From positions 3,658,001 through 3,722,000 of the forward strand of contig OY782882.1 in NCBI GenBank assembly GCA_963678485.1: a stretch of 64,000 bases of DNA, read 5' to 3'. Below the pieces are notes generated by a model. It had not been told where the DNA came from and made no database searches. It saw nothing but the letters and a program-made list of their open reading frames with translations. Position numbers and translations under genes: made by a program. Numbering within the stretch: the first letter of the stretch is position 1; every line of letters begins with the position of its first letter. Of the stretch, positions 18,021-27,068 are shown in pieces. This DNA is from CALGYY01 sp963678485 (GTDB lineage: Bacteria; Bacteroidota; Bacteroidia; Bacteroidales; CAIWKO01).

Positions 18021-19196
18021 ATGAAGAAAGCGATTTTACTTTTATGTGTGTTTATCTGGGCGATTGGTTTGGCGAATGCCCAGTGGGCCGCAAAGGCTTC
18101 TTATCCTGGCGCCGGCCGTTATTGGGCTGTGGGTTTCTCCATTGGTAATAAGGGATATGTGGGAACCGGAACTTCGGATGCTTTGGCCAAACAGAATGAT
18201 TTCTGGGAATGGGACCAGGCAACCAACACATGGACACAAAAGGCCAATTTCGCCGGAGGAGCAAGGTCTGGTGCTGTTGGATTCTCAATCGGAACAAAAG
18301 GATACATCGCAACAGGGGATGCTGACTCAGGTGAAAAAAGCGATTTCTGGGAATATGATCCAGCGACCAATACCTGGACACAAAAAGCTGATTTTCCGGG
18401 CGGAAATGACTCACATGGCGTCGCATTTTCTATCGGAACAAAAGGATATATCTATAAAAGTAACAGCGCCCAATTCTGGGAATGGGATCAGGCTACCAAT
18501 ACCTGGACGGCCAAAGCAAATTTCCCAGGCTATGCAAGAGAATATGCAACCGGATTCTCAATAGGGAACAAAGGTTATATTGGAACAGGAGAGTACCTGA
18601 GCAATTCACTCAACGATTTCTGGGAATGGAACCAGGACTCCAATTCGTGGAAGCAGAAAGCCAGTCTCTCTGTGATTAGAGATGAAACCACGGGATTTTC
18701 TATCGGTAACACTGGATTTATAGGAACAGGGCATGATAATTCATCGGGTTATTCATACAGGACCTTCTATCAGTGGAACCAGTCAACAAATACCTGGAGT
18801 TCTGTTTCAATTACCGGCTTTGGGACCGCGGAAGGCGAGTGTGTGAGCTTCTCCATTGGATCAAAAGGGTATACCGGACTGGGATATAATGACAACGGAG
18901 ATGGCTTAAATACATTTTATGAATATAATGGCTATGTGGGTATTGATGAAAATAGCGCAGTGCAGCAATTCGTCATATATCCAAATCCTGCCAGCGATTT
19001 ATTAACCGTCGAATCGTTATCATCAACCACAGAAACCATCATTTCAATTTATAACATGCAGGGACAACTTATATTACAACAGCCCATGCAGCAAGCTAAA
19101 ACAGACATCAACATTTCTGGACTTGAAAAAGGTGTTTACATGATCAACATACTTGGTGCAGATATTAATGTTGTAAAAAAATTAATAAAAGAATAA
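18021..19196 (+). CDS. Kelch-repeat secreted protein with T9SS type A sorting domain
   Basis: 391 residues. Signal peptide (MKKAILLLCVFIWAIGLANA), then about six kelch-type blades, each with GFSIG-N/T-K-GY-I/V-G-TG...DFWEWDQATNTW-T-x-KA-x-F. The C-terminus (IYPNPASDLLTVES, IYNMQGQ, LEKGVYMINI, KKLIKE) is a Por-type sorting domain. It is predicted to be a cell-surface or secreted beta-propeller of unknown ligand, exported by T9SS. It lies alone on the plus strand between two copies of a 74-bp repeat, which suggests that it came as a unit. Confidence 0.92.
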   Translation: MKKAILLLCVFIWAIGLANAQWAAKASYPGAGRYWAVGFSIGNKGYVGTGTSDALAKQNDFWEWDQATNTWTQKANFAGGARSGAVGFSIGTKGYIATGDADSGEKSDFWEYDPATNTWTQKADFPGGNDSHGVAFSIGTKGYIYKSNSAQFWEWDQATNTWTAKANFPGYAREYATGFSIGNKGYIGTGEYLSNSLNDFWEWNQDSNSWKQKASLSVIRDETTGFSIGNTGFIGTGHDNSSGYSYRTFYQWNQSTNTWSSVSITGFGTAEGECVSFSIGSKGYTGLGYNDNGDGLNTFYEYNGYVGIDENSAVQQFVIYPNPASDLLTVESLSSTTETIISIYNMQGQLILQQPMQQAKTDINISGLEKGVYMINILGADINVVKKLIKE

Positions 19197-19215
19197 ATAT
19201 ATTTGTCGCAGTTAC

Positions 19216-19289
19216 GGCTTCATGTGGCGCCAGCCCAACATGAAGCCGTGTTGCGCAGCCTGCCCTGTAACGTAGGTCGTGGAAAACCC
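19216..19289 (+). repeat. Dispersed 74-bp repeat, copy B, with perfect 12-bp hairpin
   Basis: Partner of 17524-17597. Its start forms a hairpin: ACGGCTTCATGT (19214-19225) pairs exactly with ACATGAAGCCGT (19238-19249) around a 12-nt loop. In copy A the stem is imperfect. It sits 17 bp after the kelch stop and could also serve as a terminator, though no T-run follows. Confidence 0.75.
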
Positions 19290-19378
19290 GTGCGCGGCAC
19301 GCTCACAAAACCGATACCCTTCCTGGCGCGCAAGAGGCGGTGCATTCTAATTGTGTGTTGGCGCCAGAAAAAGCACCA

Positions 19379-19879
19379 TCAACATGTAAACTTTTTAATC
19401 AGTTTATCAATCTCTACGTGAGGTAGACTGGCATTTATTAGTTTTAGCTTTTCTGATAATTCAACGCCCTTTACCTTGTTTATAATGCTTTTTTCAACAA
19501 GCTCGTTTATAACCCAAATACTGCCGTGCACTTCAATTTTTAAGTCCTCAGCTTCGCTACGTAGCTTTTTGTCACCTGTAAGCAACGGACATTTTAATTG
19601 AAACGATTTCCAAAGAACTGTTTTGTCTGTTATTCCTTTGAAAAACCTTTTGGTTGCGAAATTGAGAATTTCTTCAACTTCATCGGCTGTGAACTTAAAA
19701 ACATTCAGTTTCTTGGCTCTTATAAATGATTCAATTTGCTCTTTTTGGTCCGATTCCAGTATTTCATTTACCACAAAATCAGTAGTGCTGATATCGTAGT
19801 CCAGAGCAAAAAACTCCGGCAAAGCACCGATGTTGATGATGTCAAAAAAAACGTTAGTATCTGTTATTATCAACTTCAT
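19379..19879 (-). CDS. PIN-domain-like nuclease, partner of XRE-M78 gene
   Basis: 166 residues from the ATG at 19879. That start overlaps the upstream stop as ATGA; a longer reading would run well into the partner gene. The N-terminus IITDTNVFFDI is the PIN signature around the first acidic residue, with another acid in STTDFVVNEIL and later ITDKTVLWKSF...LLTGDKKLRSEA (D-x-x-L-R-x-x-A), typical for metal-dependent PIN ribonucleases of toxin-antitoxin type. Predicted role: an RNase controlled by the adjacent XRE-peptidase protein. Function and target are inference. Confidence 0.75.
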   Translation of the reverse strand: MKLIITDTNVFFDIINIGALPEFFALDYDISTTDFVVNEILESDQKEQIESFIRAKKLNVFKFTADEVEEILNFATKRFFKGITDKTVLWKSFQLKCPLLTGDKKLRSEAEDLKIEVHGSIWVINELVEKSIINKVKGVELSEKLKLINASLPHVEIDKLIKKFTC

Positions 19880-20949
19880 ACCAACGGTTGCATTTGTTCT
19901 CTGAAGCGCCATACCGAAGTTCCTGCATAATAAGCTGCTTCATTCACAGAAATAAGTTCTTTGCCAAGTGCCAGATATATTAAGCGTTCGAAACGTATAG
20001 GTTTTTCCTTGCTCATATACCTGCCGGGTTCGTTTCCGGGTTCGTGCAACTTTCGTTTCCTGTAGCCCACTTTTAACTGCTTATAAACGTAGTTGTTTAT
20101 TATACCCAATTGCAATGCTCTGGAAAATATGGCGGAAATTGAAATTCCCCAACGCTCTTTAATAAAGACCAATTCGTTTTGGTAGAAATGGAAGCGCTCC
20201 TTGTGCAAATCTTTACGTGCCATATCTTCGGGATACAATAATGCACAAGCAAAAGAATGACAAAGCTTTTCTTCAAGTTTTGGTTCTATTCCTTCCGGGA
20301 AAGTAAGGGCATGGTGAGCCAATTCATGAAGTGCAGTAAATCGCTTCCTTACAATATCATCGTTTTTGGATGATTTTCGTAAAACAACAACCCGATGATT
20401 GCCCATGTCAGCTTTTAATCCATCAAATGAATCAGGCGCTTCGATTTCCACTACTTTATAGCCTTTGTCTTCGAGCATATCAACAACATCCGGAATTGGG
20501 TCATAACCTAAGTTCCATTCTTTTCTCAATGCTTGAGCAGCCTCTTCAGCCTCGTTAGCAGTGGATACAATGTGTGGATACTCAAAGTACGAAGCAGGTT
20601 CTTTTAAGTTCAGAATGTTCTCAAGCTCATAATATCGTTCAAAAACTTCTTTCGCCTTTTCTTCAACAGCTTCTTGTTCGGTTTTCGATAATTTTGAACC
20701 ATATTTTCTAAAGTCAACATTAGTTAATTCCACGGCTACCGAAGGCTCAGAAAAAAAGAAATCAACCGGAACATTCAAAATTCTCGATAATGAAATGAGT
20801 AAATCGCTGGAAGGTTTCATTTTGCCCTGCTCATACTTATTCAGCGATTGCTTAGATACTACATTACCCAAGCGGTCGGCCAAGTGTTGTAGCGACAATC
20901 CAGCCATTTTACGGGCTGCAATAAGTCTGTTAGCAAAATTGTTTTCCAT
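19876..20949 (-). CDS. XRE-family regulator fused to ImmA/IrrE-type (M78) metallopeptidase
   Basis: 357 residues from MENNFANRL at 20949; an upstream ATG at 20982 would add 11 residues, but the operator-promoter region argues for the shorter form. Residues ~5-62 form a helix-turn-helix (AARKMAGLSLQHLADRLG...SKQSLNKYEQGKMKPS). Residues ~160-270 carry the M78 zinc site HELAHHALTFPEG with downstream acidic residues (LEEKLCHSFACALLYPEDM). Such proteins bind DNA as repressors and cleave a partner in response to a signal. The overlapping PIN gene makes this an antitoxin/toxin-like or stress module. A palindrome over the promoter suggests autoregulation. Confidence 0.88.
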   Translation of the reverse strand: MENNFANRLIAARKMAGLSLQHLADRLGNVVSKQSLNKYEQGKMKPSSDLLISLSRILNVPVDFFFSEPSVAVELTNVDFRKYGSKLSKTEQEAVEEKAKEVFERYYELENILNLKEPASYFEYPHIVSTANEAEEAAQALRKEWNLGYDPIPDVVDMLEDKGYKVVEIEAPDSFDGLKADMGNHRVVVLRKSSKNDDIVRKRFTALHELAHHALTFPEGIEPKLEEKLCHSFACALLYPEDMARKDLHKERFHFYQNELVFIKERWGISISAIFSRALQLGIINNYVYKQLKVGYRKRKLHEPGNEPGRYMSKEKPIRFERLIYLALGKELISVNEAAYYAGTSVWRFREQMQPLV

Positions 20950-20966
20950 AATCACTGTTTGTTTAT

Positions 20967-21002
20967 GGTGACAAATATACAAAAAAAATACGAAATGTCA
21001 CC
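20967..21002 (-). promoter_or_regulatory. Palindromic operator over the XRE-M78 promoter
   Basis: GGTGACA (20967-20973) and TGTCACC (20996-21002) form inverted half-sites separated by 22 bp. The right edge of the first half-site overlaps a minus-strand -7 box TATATTTG (20979-20972), 23 bp upstream of the start codon. A repressor bound to both half-sites would cover the promoter, as expected for XRE autoregulation. A clear -33 box is not seen. Confidence 0.55.
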
Positions 21003-21098
21003 ATATAGAATGTTAAACTTATTCAAACTTATAAGGGTGCAGCCTGAAGAGTGCGGAAAACAGATGCATGTAGAAAATTCAAAAGAAATCACACTGCT

Positions 21099-23549
21099 TC
21101 AGTGCGTTTTCTTCCATTTTTTCAGATACTGGTAGTCCAGATAATACAGGACTTTCAGCGAAATGCTATTACTCTGTGGAGAGCTTATGGTGTGCTTCAG
21201 ATCTTTGTAATAATCGAAGATAATATCGCTTTCCTGAGTCTCAATGGCATTTTTATATACCAGACTTAATTGACTTCCCGGAGCAAATTGCCAGGAATAC
21301 ATAAAGTCAACATTGAACACATTATAATTGAAATCATTGTTTTCTGTGTAAACATCATTTGACTCAATATCGCCGTTGTCGAGCAAGGTATAGTAATTCC
21401 TGTATTGACAGGTATTCCAATGATGACGAATATTGATTGATGCAAACATGTCGTTCATGAACATATATTTTCCATTCAGCACATTGGTCATAGTGAACAT
21501 CTTCCTTGTTCCATAAATAATATTGCCGTCTGCATCGAAATTTGCAAATCCATAATTGTACGGATCAGTATTGTAGTCGAAGGTGTAATTGAAGGTCAGC
21601 CGATCGTTTACACGATAGCGGAAGGCCAGAGATACTACTATGTTTTCTGTTCTGAAACGATCAATAAAATTACCAACCATCAGCATCACACCGGTTCCAA
21701 AGGCTTTGCGGCTGTCGGTATTGAAACCCGCGTACAAATAGTAATACCGGAATGACTTGCTGTATCTTCCTTCAACTCTGGGTTCGTCATAGTCAACCGT
21801 CTCGAAAGGAGAGAAGGATGCGCCTGTACTTAGTGACCAATAATTCAGGAATTGTAAATATTGATCGAAGCTAATCTGCGTCCCGGGCGTCATTCGTCCT
21901 GTTATCGGATTCATTAAATGATCAAAAATGAGTGTATTGTTCATCGAGCGGAAGGTCCGTGTTGGCTTATAAACATTGTAAACTAAATAAACCCTGTTTT
22001 TCATTTTATTGTTTACAGAGTAATAACCCATATCACGGGCGTCATAGGTTTTGTTTAACATATTGTTCGAATATCCCCATTGGATTTTTCCGGTTATTTT
22101 GCGCACACCAATAAAATAGCGGTATCCCATCAAATCATGGAAGGTGTCGTCAGCACTGGTATCTTTCGAAAATTTTTGACTCAGAGCAAAGCTGCCGTCG
22201 AGGGCATAGGTTTGTTTTTTTGTACAAAAAGTGAATCCTCCTCCAGTGACATCCGCATCATCGTAGGCTTTGCTGCGAATGACATTGGTATTGATCACAT
22301 AAAATGAAGACCCGTGATTTAGCTGTTGGTCGAAGACAAGAATATTATAATTGCTGAGTGGCTCTGTCAGGACTTTTCGTTTATTGCCCAGGCTATCTCT
22401 GATCAGAGCATAGGTGTTGTCTGTAATAGCATTGAACAGACCAATACCCAGTCCGTTATTGTTCCTTCCGGAAAGCTTGATGGCGTTGAGTAATTTAACT
22501 TTTGATGGATTTTCAATCACTTCATCCCCATTGTTCAATTGTTCATCGATATTAAAAAATCCCATAGGGGTTTTTCCGATTCTTCGCGTGTAGAACAGGC
22601 TGCCATTGGTAAACAACTCAGTACCTTCCTGAAAGAATGAGCGATTTTCGTTGTAAACCACTTCCTGATATCCGATGTTTTTTACTTTAGCATCCGACTG
22701 TACCTGACTGAAATCGGGCAGTAGCGTCAGATCAAGTGTGAATTTCTCATCGATACCGTATTTCAAATCTGCTCCCAGCGCGTAACCGTACGAATTTTCG
22801 TAATGACCGCTGCCATCCTGTGAGGGGGCGTTTTCATAATATAGGGAAGCAAATGGCGTAATTGACAAGCGAAGCGGAGCTTTGATATTCTTAAGATTTT
22901 TCATTGTACCCCACCAAATAAGCCAGTTAGTGGCATCTTTGGGAACAAGTGCCCATTGATCATATTCGTTACTGCGTGCAATGTTTCGCGCAAATTGTAA
23001 GCCCCAGTCCTGAATATCCCGACTTGGAAATCGTAAGGCTGAATAGGGAATGGCTAATTCAACAGACCAGCCTTTATCACTGATTTTAACGGCACTTTGC
23101 CATACTGCATTGTAGGTGTCGTCGAGCACGCGGTTTTCCTTCTGTACGCCTGAAGCATATACTTCAAAAATATACGCATCTTGTTGGTTGTTGTATGGAT
23201 CGAATCCCAATTTGAAAAGATCCGCGTTGATACCTGCATCATCTCGTACACCAAGTTCATGCTTGATACTATCGGGGGAAGAGTCGTACATCATGGCCGC
23301 AACATAAATAGCATTGTCATCATAAACAATGCGCATCACGGTCTTTTGCGTTGGCGCACTTCCTTCATTGGGATTGTATTGGATGAAGTCGCTAATGCTA
23401 TCTGCCTGCAGCCAGACGTCATCGGTGAGATGACCGTCAATTTTTGGAGCATGTGCAACTTTGACGGGACTATATTGTTTAGCCGGATTCTGTGCGTGCA
23501 CTGCCAGCAAGCAAAGCACGCAGCATATAAAGGGTAGCAGCTTTTTCAT
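21099..23549 (-). CDS. DUF5916 outer-membrane protein with CBM9-like N-terminal domain
   Basis: 816 residues. Signal peptide (MKKLLPFICCVLCLLAVHA); residues ~28-215 resemble the carbohydrate-binding family 9-like fold (APKIDGHLTDDVWLQA, then DAYIFEVYASGVQKE and GWSVELAIPYSALRFP). The remainder is a long series of amphipathic strands with many Tyr/Asn, ending YYLDYQYLKKWKKTH, typical of DUF5916 and consistent with an outer-membrane beta barrel. The substrate is unknown; the family is often linked to polymer binding or transport. The gene 3' end (21126-21167) is duplicated exactly at 15466-15507. Confidence 0.88.
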   Translation of the reverse strand: MKKLLPFICCVLCLLAVHAQNPAKQYSPVKVAHAPKIDGHLTDDVWLQADSISDFIQYNPNEGSAPTQKTVMRIVYDDNAIYVAAMMYDSSPDSIKHELGVRDDAGINADLFKLGFDPYNNQQDAYIFEVYASGVQKENRVLDDTYNAVWQSAVKISDKGWSVELAIPYSALRFPSRDIQDWGLQFARNIARSNEYDQWALVPKDATNWLIWWGTMKNLKNIKAPLRLSITPFASLYYENAPSQDGSGHYENSYGYALGADLKYGIDEKFTLDLTLLPDFSQVQSDAKVKNIGYQEVVYNENRSFFQEGTELFTNGSLFYTRRIGKTPMGFFNIDEQLNNGDEVIENPSKVKLLNAIKLSGRNNNGLGIGLFNAITDNTYALIRDSLGNKRKVLTEPLSNYNILVFDQQLNHGSSFYVINTNVIRSKAYDDADVTGGGFTFCTKKQTYALDGSFALSQKFSKDTSADDTFHDLMGYRYFIGVRKITGKIQWGYSNNMLNKTYDARDMGYYSVNNKMKNRVYLVYNVYKPTRTFRSMNNTLIFDHLMNPITGRMTPGTQISFDQYLQFLNYWSLSTGASFSPFETVDYDEPRVEGRYSKSFRYYYLYAGFNTDSRKAFGTGVMLMVGNFIDRFRTENIVVSLAFRYRVNDRLTFNYTFDYNTDPYNYGFANFDADGNIIYGTRKMFTMTNVLNGKYMFMNDMFASINIRHHWNTCQYRNYYTLLDNGDIESNDVYTENNDFNYNVFNVDFMYSWQFAPGSQLSLVYKNAIETQESDIIFDYYKDLKHTISSPQSNSISLKVLYYLDYQYLKKWKKTH

Positions 23550-23753
23550 GAAGCAAGGGCTAATTTGTGTCTGTCCATAAAGTCCGTCTGCTGCGTTTTC
23601 CTTGTGTTATCGGGCTGTTGATTACCCCCAGTAAACTACTGCCCTCCAACACTTCGGACGTCTTGTCTCGCCTTAGGCGAGAGAGTTTCATAATCAGTCA
23701 CTGAGTTTAGAGACGAACTCTAATTCATGTTTATACAAACATAACCCACAAAC

Positions 23754-23782
23754 GCCTTACAGCGAAATTTTTTCTGTAAGGC
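23754..23782 (-). terminator. Hairpin downstream of the three-cohesin gene, possible terminator
   Basis: GCCTTACAG (23754-23762) pairs perfectly with CTGTAAGGC (23774-23782) around an 11-nt A/T-rich loop. It lies about 50 bp beyond the stop of the gene ending at 23835. No U-run follows, so termination is not certain. A second small stem-loop, TCTCGCC/GGCGAGA, lies at 23666-23682. Confidence 0.4.
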
Positions 23783-23834
23783 ACTGCATCTGCTATATCA
23801 ACAGGCCGATTTGACAGGTGAAAACCTTGTGGAT

Positions 23835-26800
23835 CTATTTCTTTACCAAACGGAAAACCCTAACAGTATTTGGTGTTGTGACTTTCACAAGGTATAGTCC
23901 TGAAGCAAATTCTGCAAAGTCGACGTTAAGAACATCGTTGCTGATATTGGAATATTTAATTAGCATTTTTCCGCCAAGCGTGCTGATTTCCACACTTTGA
24001 ATTTCATTACCCGTGATAACAAAATTGCCATCAGTAGGATTAGGTACAAGACTGATGGAGGAAGCAAAATCTGCATCTTCAATACCCACAAAGTTTACAT
24101 TCAATGTGTCGGAAGAACTCCAGCATCCGTTGCCATCAGTATAGATTACGAAGTAATTTCCATTGACCAAGGGTGTGTGATCCTGATTGGTTTCGCCGAC
24201 AAGAATACCATTGTTGAAATACCATTGATTACCGCTGCTATAGCTTGAGCTGAGAACACCGAGTGTGGTGCTAATGATTGGAGCGACGGGTAGGGGGTGC
24301 ACGCTAACTGCCAGCGAATCGGATTTTATTCCATTGCCGCAACTATTAGCAGCTGTAACGAAAATCTGTGCTGTGCCATCCCATCCTGCATTCCAGTTAA
24401 CCGTGGCTGTTGTAGTAGTTCCAGTGATGCTTCCTGCAGCTGGAGGCGATATTCCCCAGATATATGAAGTGGCACCAGATGCACCGGCTGTAGTATATAC
24501 ATCCGAACCGGTACCGCTGCAACGTTCCACTGATCCTGTGGGTTTGGCCGCTTGTGCCGGCACATCATTAATTAAAACCGTGAGTGTGTCGGATGTTGTG
24601 CCCTGACATATATTGTTAATTGCTGCAACTATAATATGAGCGTGTCCAGTATAGGCGTTATTCCAATCGATGCTTGCATTAATACCTGATGGAGTAAGAG
24701 TACCAGCTGCTGCGGGAACCAGAGTCCATATGTAATTGGTTGCATTACTCACCGCTGTCGTACTGTAGTTGGTGTTCGCTGAATTAATACATAAAACGCT
24801 AGTACCTGCTGGCGTTGTTGGTTTTGCAGGAATAGCGAGAACCTGAATGCTTAGCGGTGCGGAGGTTGAGCCATTACACGATGAATGCACACCGTATACT
24901 GTAAGTTGTGCTACGCCTGTATATGCAGCATTCCATGTAATATTAATGGTAGTGCCGCTTCCGCTGATACTTCCTGCGCTACCCGGGTTGAGTTGCCATA
25001 CATAAGTATCGGCATTAAGGATTGCTGTGGTGGTATAGGCCGTCGTTCCTGAGTTCTGGCACATCAAGGAATCACCAATGGGCTTAATACCGGCTGCAGG
25101 ATAATCCGAAATAGTGACCATCAGGCTGTCGGACCATGGTCCCGGGCAACTGCCGTTGATTCCCATTACCTTGATGTATGCATTTCCAATATATGAGTTA
25201 TCCCAATCAACGGTTGCTGTTCCGCCAGTACCTGAAATACTTCCGGCCGAACCTGGATAGAGGCTCCACTGTGCAGCAGTAACATTCGTGGCAGTACTTG
25301 TATATGTTGTGTTTGAAGGATTGAGGCAAAGCTGGGTGCTTCCTGTGGGCAGACTTGGAAAACCGGGAGTGGCAATAATACTGATGTCCTGAGTGCTGGT
25401 GGCACTGGTCAATACAGGATTTGTTGAAATAACGCGAAGTCTGTAAGCCGCACCAGCTGGGAGTGTCAGCGGCAGATAGCAATTGAACGTTCCTGAACTA
25501 ATGCCAACCACAGTATCCAGATTTACTGGACTTGCAAAGCTGCCTGAAGCGTTGGAGATTTGAAGAATGAATAAATTTCCTGTAATAAAGGTTCCAGTAA
25601 TGGTGTATGTTGTTGTCAGCTCTGATCCCATGCAATAGCTGAGTGTTGCAGGATTGTTTACTGTAATAGTTCCATTATTAATGATGCGAAGTTTGCCCGA
25701 GATTAAGCTGTCGTTTAAAGTAGCAAAGTTTTTATCGACTGTTTCTACAACAACAGGAGAATCTACAAAATTGAGCATTGTAAAGGTTCCCGGCGTTCCG
25801 GTTAGTTGAAATTTCATACTAAACATTATAGCTGAATCGGCCTTTGTTATTCCCAAAAGAGTAGGATCATTCCATGAAAACATAATTTTTCCGCTGGCTA
25901 CCTGACTCAGGCCAAAGCTCGCCGAACTCATGCTTGGTAGTCCGTAATAATCAATGGTGTCGAGGCTTGCAACGGCTGGGTTGAATTGCAGCGTGCCTTG
26001 CATTGAAATAATATTGATAAAATCTATTGCATGCATAGCGACTGTGACAATGGATCCATTGGGTGCACTGGCACTATCGCAATAGTAAATAAGATGGTCC
26101 GTTGACGCGCTGTTTCTAACCTTAATGCGCCCAGCGGTTTTTCCAACAGTGAGAGTATTAAATACGCTGTCGACAAATTCTACCGGGGTAGGAGTGTCAA
26201 CAAATGCAATATTTGTCTGACTTCCGGGCGTACCAACTACGTCAAATAAAACAGTAAACATAGCTGCATCATCCGCAAGATTTTTTCCTATCAAGGTGGC
26301 GTCATTCCAATTGAACATCAGTTTCCCGCTTCCCACCTGTGAAGTTCCAAAATTTCCAATGCTCAGACCGGGTAATCCAAAGTAGCTAATGCCTGCGTAA
26401 GTAGCAACTGCCGGATTGAATTGCAGCGTTCCCTGATAACTAATGATGTGTGTAAAATCTTTAGCCCTTACGGAAATGCTTACTTGCGTCCCCGAATTTG
26501 AAGTGATTGTATCAGCGTAAACACTAAGGTCGTTCACAACTACTCCACTTGATACGCTAATACTTCCATCCACTAAAACTAGTGTCTGTGGCGTAAAGCT
26601 ATTGTCGGTCAATTCCATCAAGGTTGGTGAGTTAATAAAACTTAGGGAAGAGACTTGTGTAGCGCTGCCAATAATATTAAACGTAATAGAAAACAAAATC
26701 GCCGAATCGGGGAGCGTTTGACCCATCAGAGTTGCATCAAAATATGACAACGTGAGTTTTCCAGCGGCTACTTGTGTTGTCCCGAAATTCGAAGTGCTCA

Positions 26801-27026
26801 TTCCGGATAAACCAAATTGTTGCACTGAGGAATAGCTGACAATAGCCGGATTAAACTGTATTGTCCCCTGAGCAGAAACAATATTGATATAATCTTTTAC
26901 TTTGACAGGAATTGTAATTTGTGTTCCGTTAAGGCCCGAACGATTAGGCATGATAAGAGTTACAGATCCAAGTGCAGTACTGGCAAGTATGATAATTAGT
27001 GTAAAACTTAAAAGAATTTTTTTCAT
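23835..27026 (-). CDS. Secreted protein with three cohesin domains, PKD-like repeats and T9SS sorting domain
   Basis: 1063 residues. Signal peptide 1-20. Three cohesin-type beta-sandwich modules (about 22-157, 166-300, 310-447), each with VKDYINI/KDFTHI/IDFINI, QGT-I/L-QFNPA, GTTQVAAGKL-like turns and a hydrophobic-FSITFNIIG strand. From ~455 to ~900 there are Ig/PKD-like repeats with the pattern GSISG...W-N-x-x-YTG-x-A. Residues ~985-1063 are a Por-type sorting domain (LVPNPTDGNF...ASGLYLVKV...FRLVKK). Cohesins bind dockerins in cellulosomes; the 3524-residue neighbour has a dockerin-like segment, so binding between the two is possible but unproven. The first cohesin is nearly the same as that of the adjacent 407-residue protein. 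Confidence 0.88.
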   Translation of the reverse strand: MKKILLSFTLIIILASTALGSVTLIMPNRSGLNGTQITIPVKVKDYINIVSAQGTIQFNPAIVSYSSVQQFGLSGMSTSNFGTTQVAAGKLTLSYFDATLMGQTLPDSAILFSITFNIIGSATQVSSLSFINSPTLMELTDNSFTPQTLVLVDGSISVSSGVVVNDLSVYADTITSNSGTQVSISVRAKDFTHIISYQGTLQFNPAVATYAGISYFGLPGLSIGNFGTSQVGSGKLMFNWNDATLIGKNLADDAAMFTVLFDVVGTPGSQTNIAFVDTPTPVEFVDSVFNTLTVGKTAGRIKVRNSASTDHLIYYCDSASAPNGSIVTVAMHAIDFINIISMQGTLQFNPAVASLDTIDYYGLPSMSSASFGLSQVASGKIMFSWNDPTLLGITKADSAIMFSMKFQLTGTPGTFTMLNFVDSPVVVETVDKNFATLNDSLISGKLRIINNGTITVNNPATLSYCMGSELTTTYTITGTFITGNLFILQISNASGSFASPVNLDTVVGISSGTFNCYLPLTLPAGAAYRLRVISTNPVLTSATSTQDISIIATPGFPSLPTGSTQLCLNPSNTTYTSTATNVTAAQWSLYPGSAGSISGTGGTATVDWDNSYIGNAYIKVMGINGSCPGPWSDSLMVTISDYPAAGIKPIGDSLMCQNSGTTAYTTTAILNADTYVWQLNPGSAGSISGSGTTINITWNAAYTGVAQLTVYGVHSSCNGSTSAPLSIQVLAIPAKPTTPAGTSVLCINSANTNYSTTAVSNATNYIWTLVPAAAGTLTPSGINASIDWNNAYTGHAHIIVAAINNICQGTTSDTLTVLINDVPAQAAKPTGSVERCSGTGSDVYTTAGASGATSYIWGISPPAAGSITGTTTTATVNWNAGWDGTAQIFVTAANSCGNGIKSDSLAVSVHPLPVAPIISTTLGVLSSSYSSGNQWYFNNGILVGETNQDHTPLVNGNYFVIYTDGNGCWSSSDTLNVNFVGIEDADFASSISLVPNPTDGNFVITGNEIQSVEISTLGGKMLIKYSNISNDVLNVDFAEFASGLYLVKVTTPNTVRVFRLVKK

Positions 27027-27068
27027 TGATGATAGTTATATATCATTGATGTTAAAGAATCGTATATA

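Noticed and set aside
23666..23742. Palindromes TCTCGCC/GGCGAGA and ATGTTT/AAACAT upstream of the DUF5916 gene
   Set aside because: Could be operator or terminator, but short and without a convincing promoter or U-run nearby, so not called separately.
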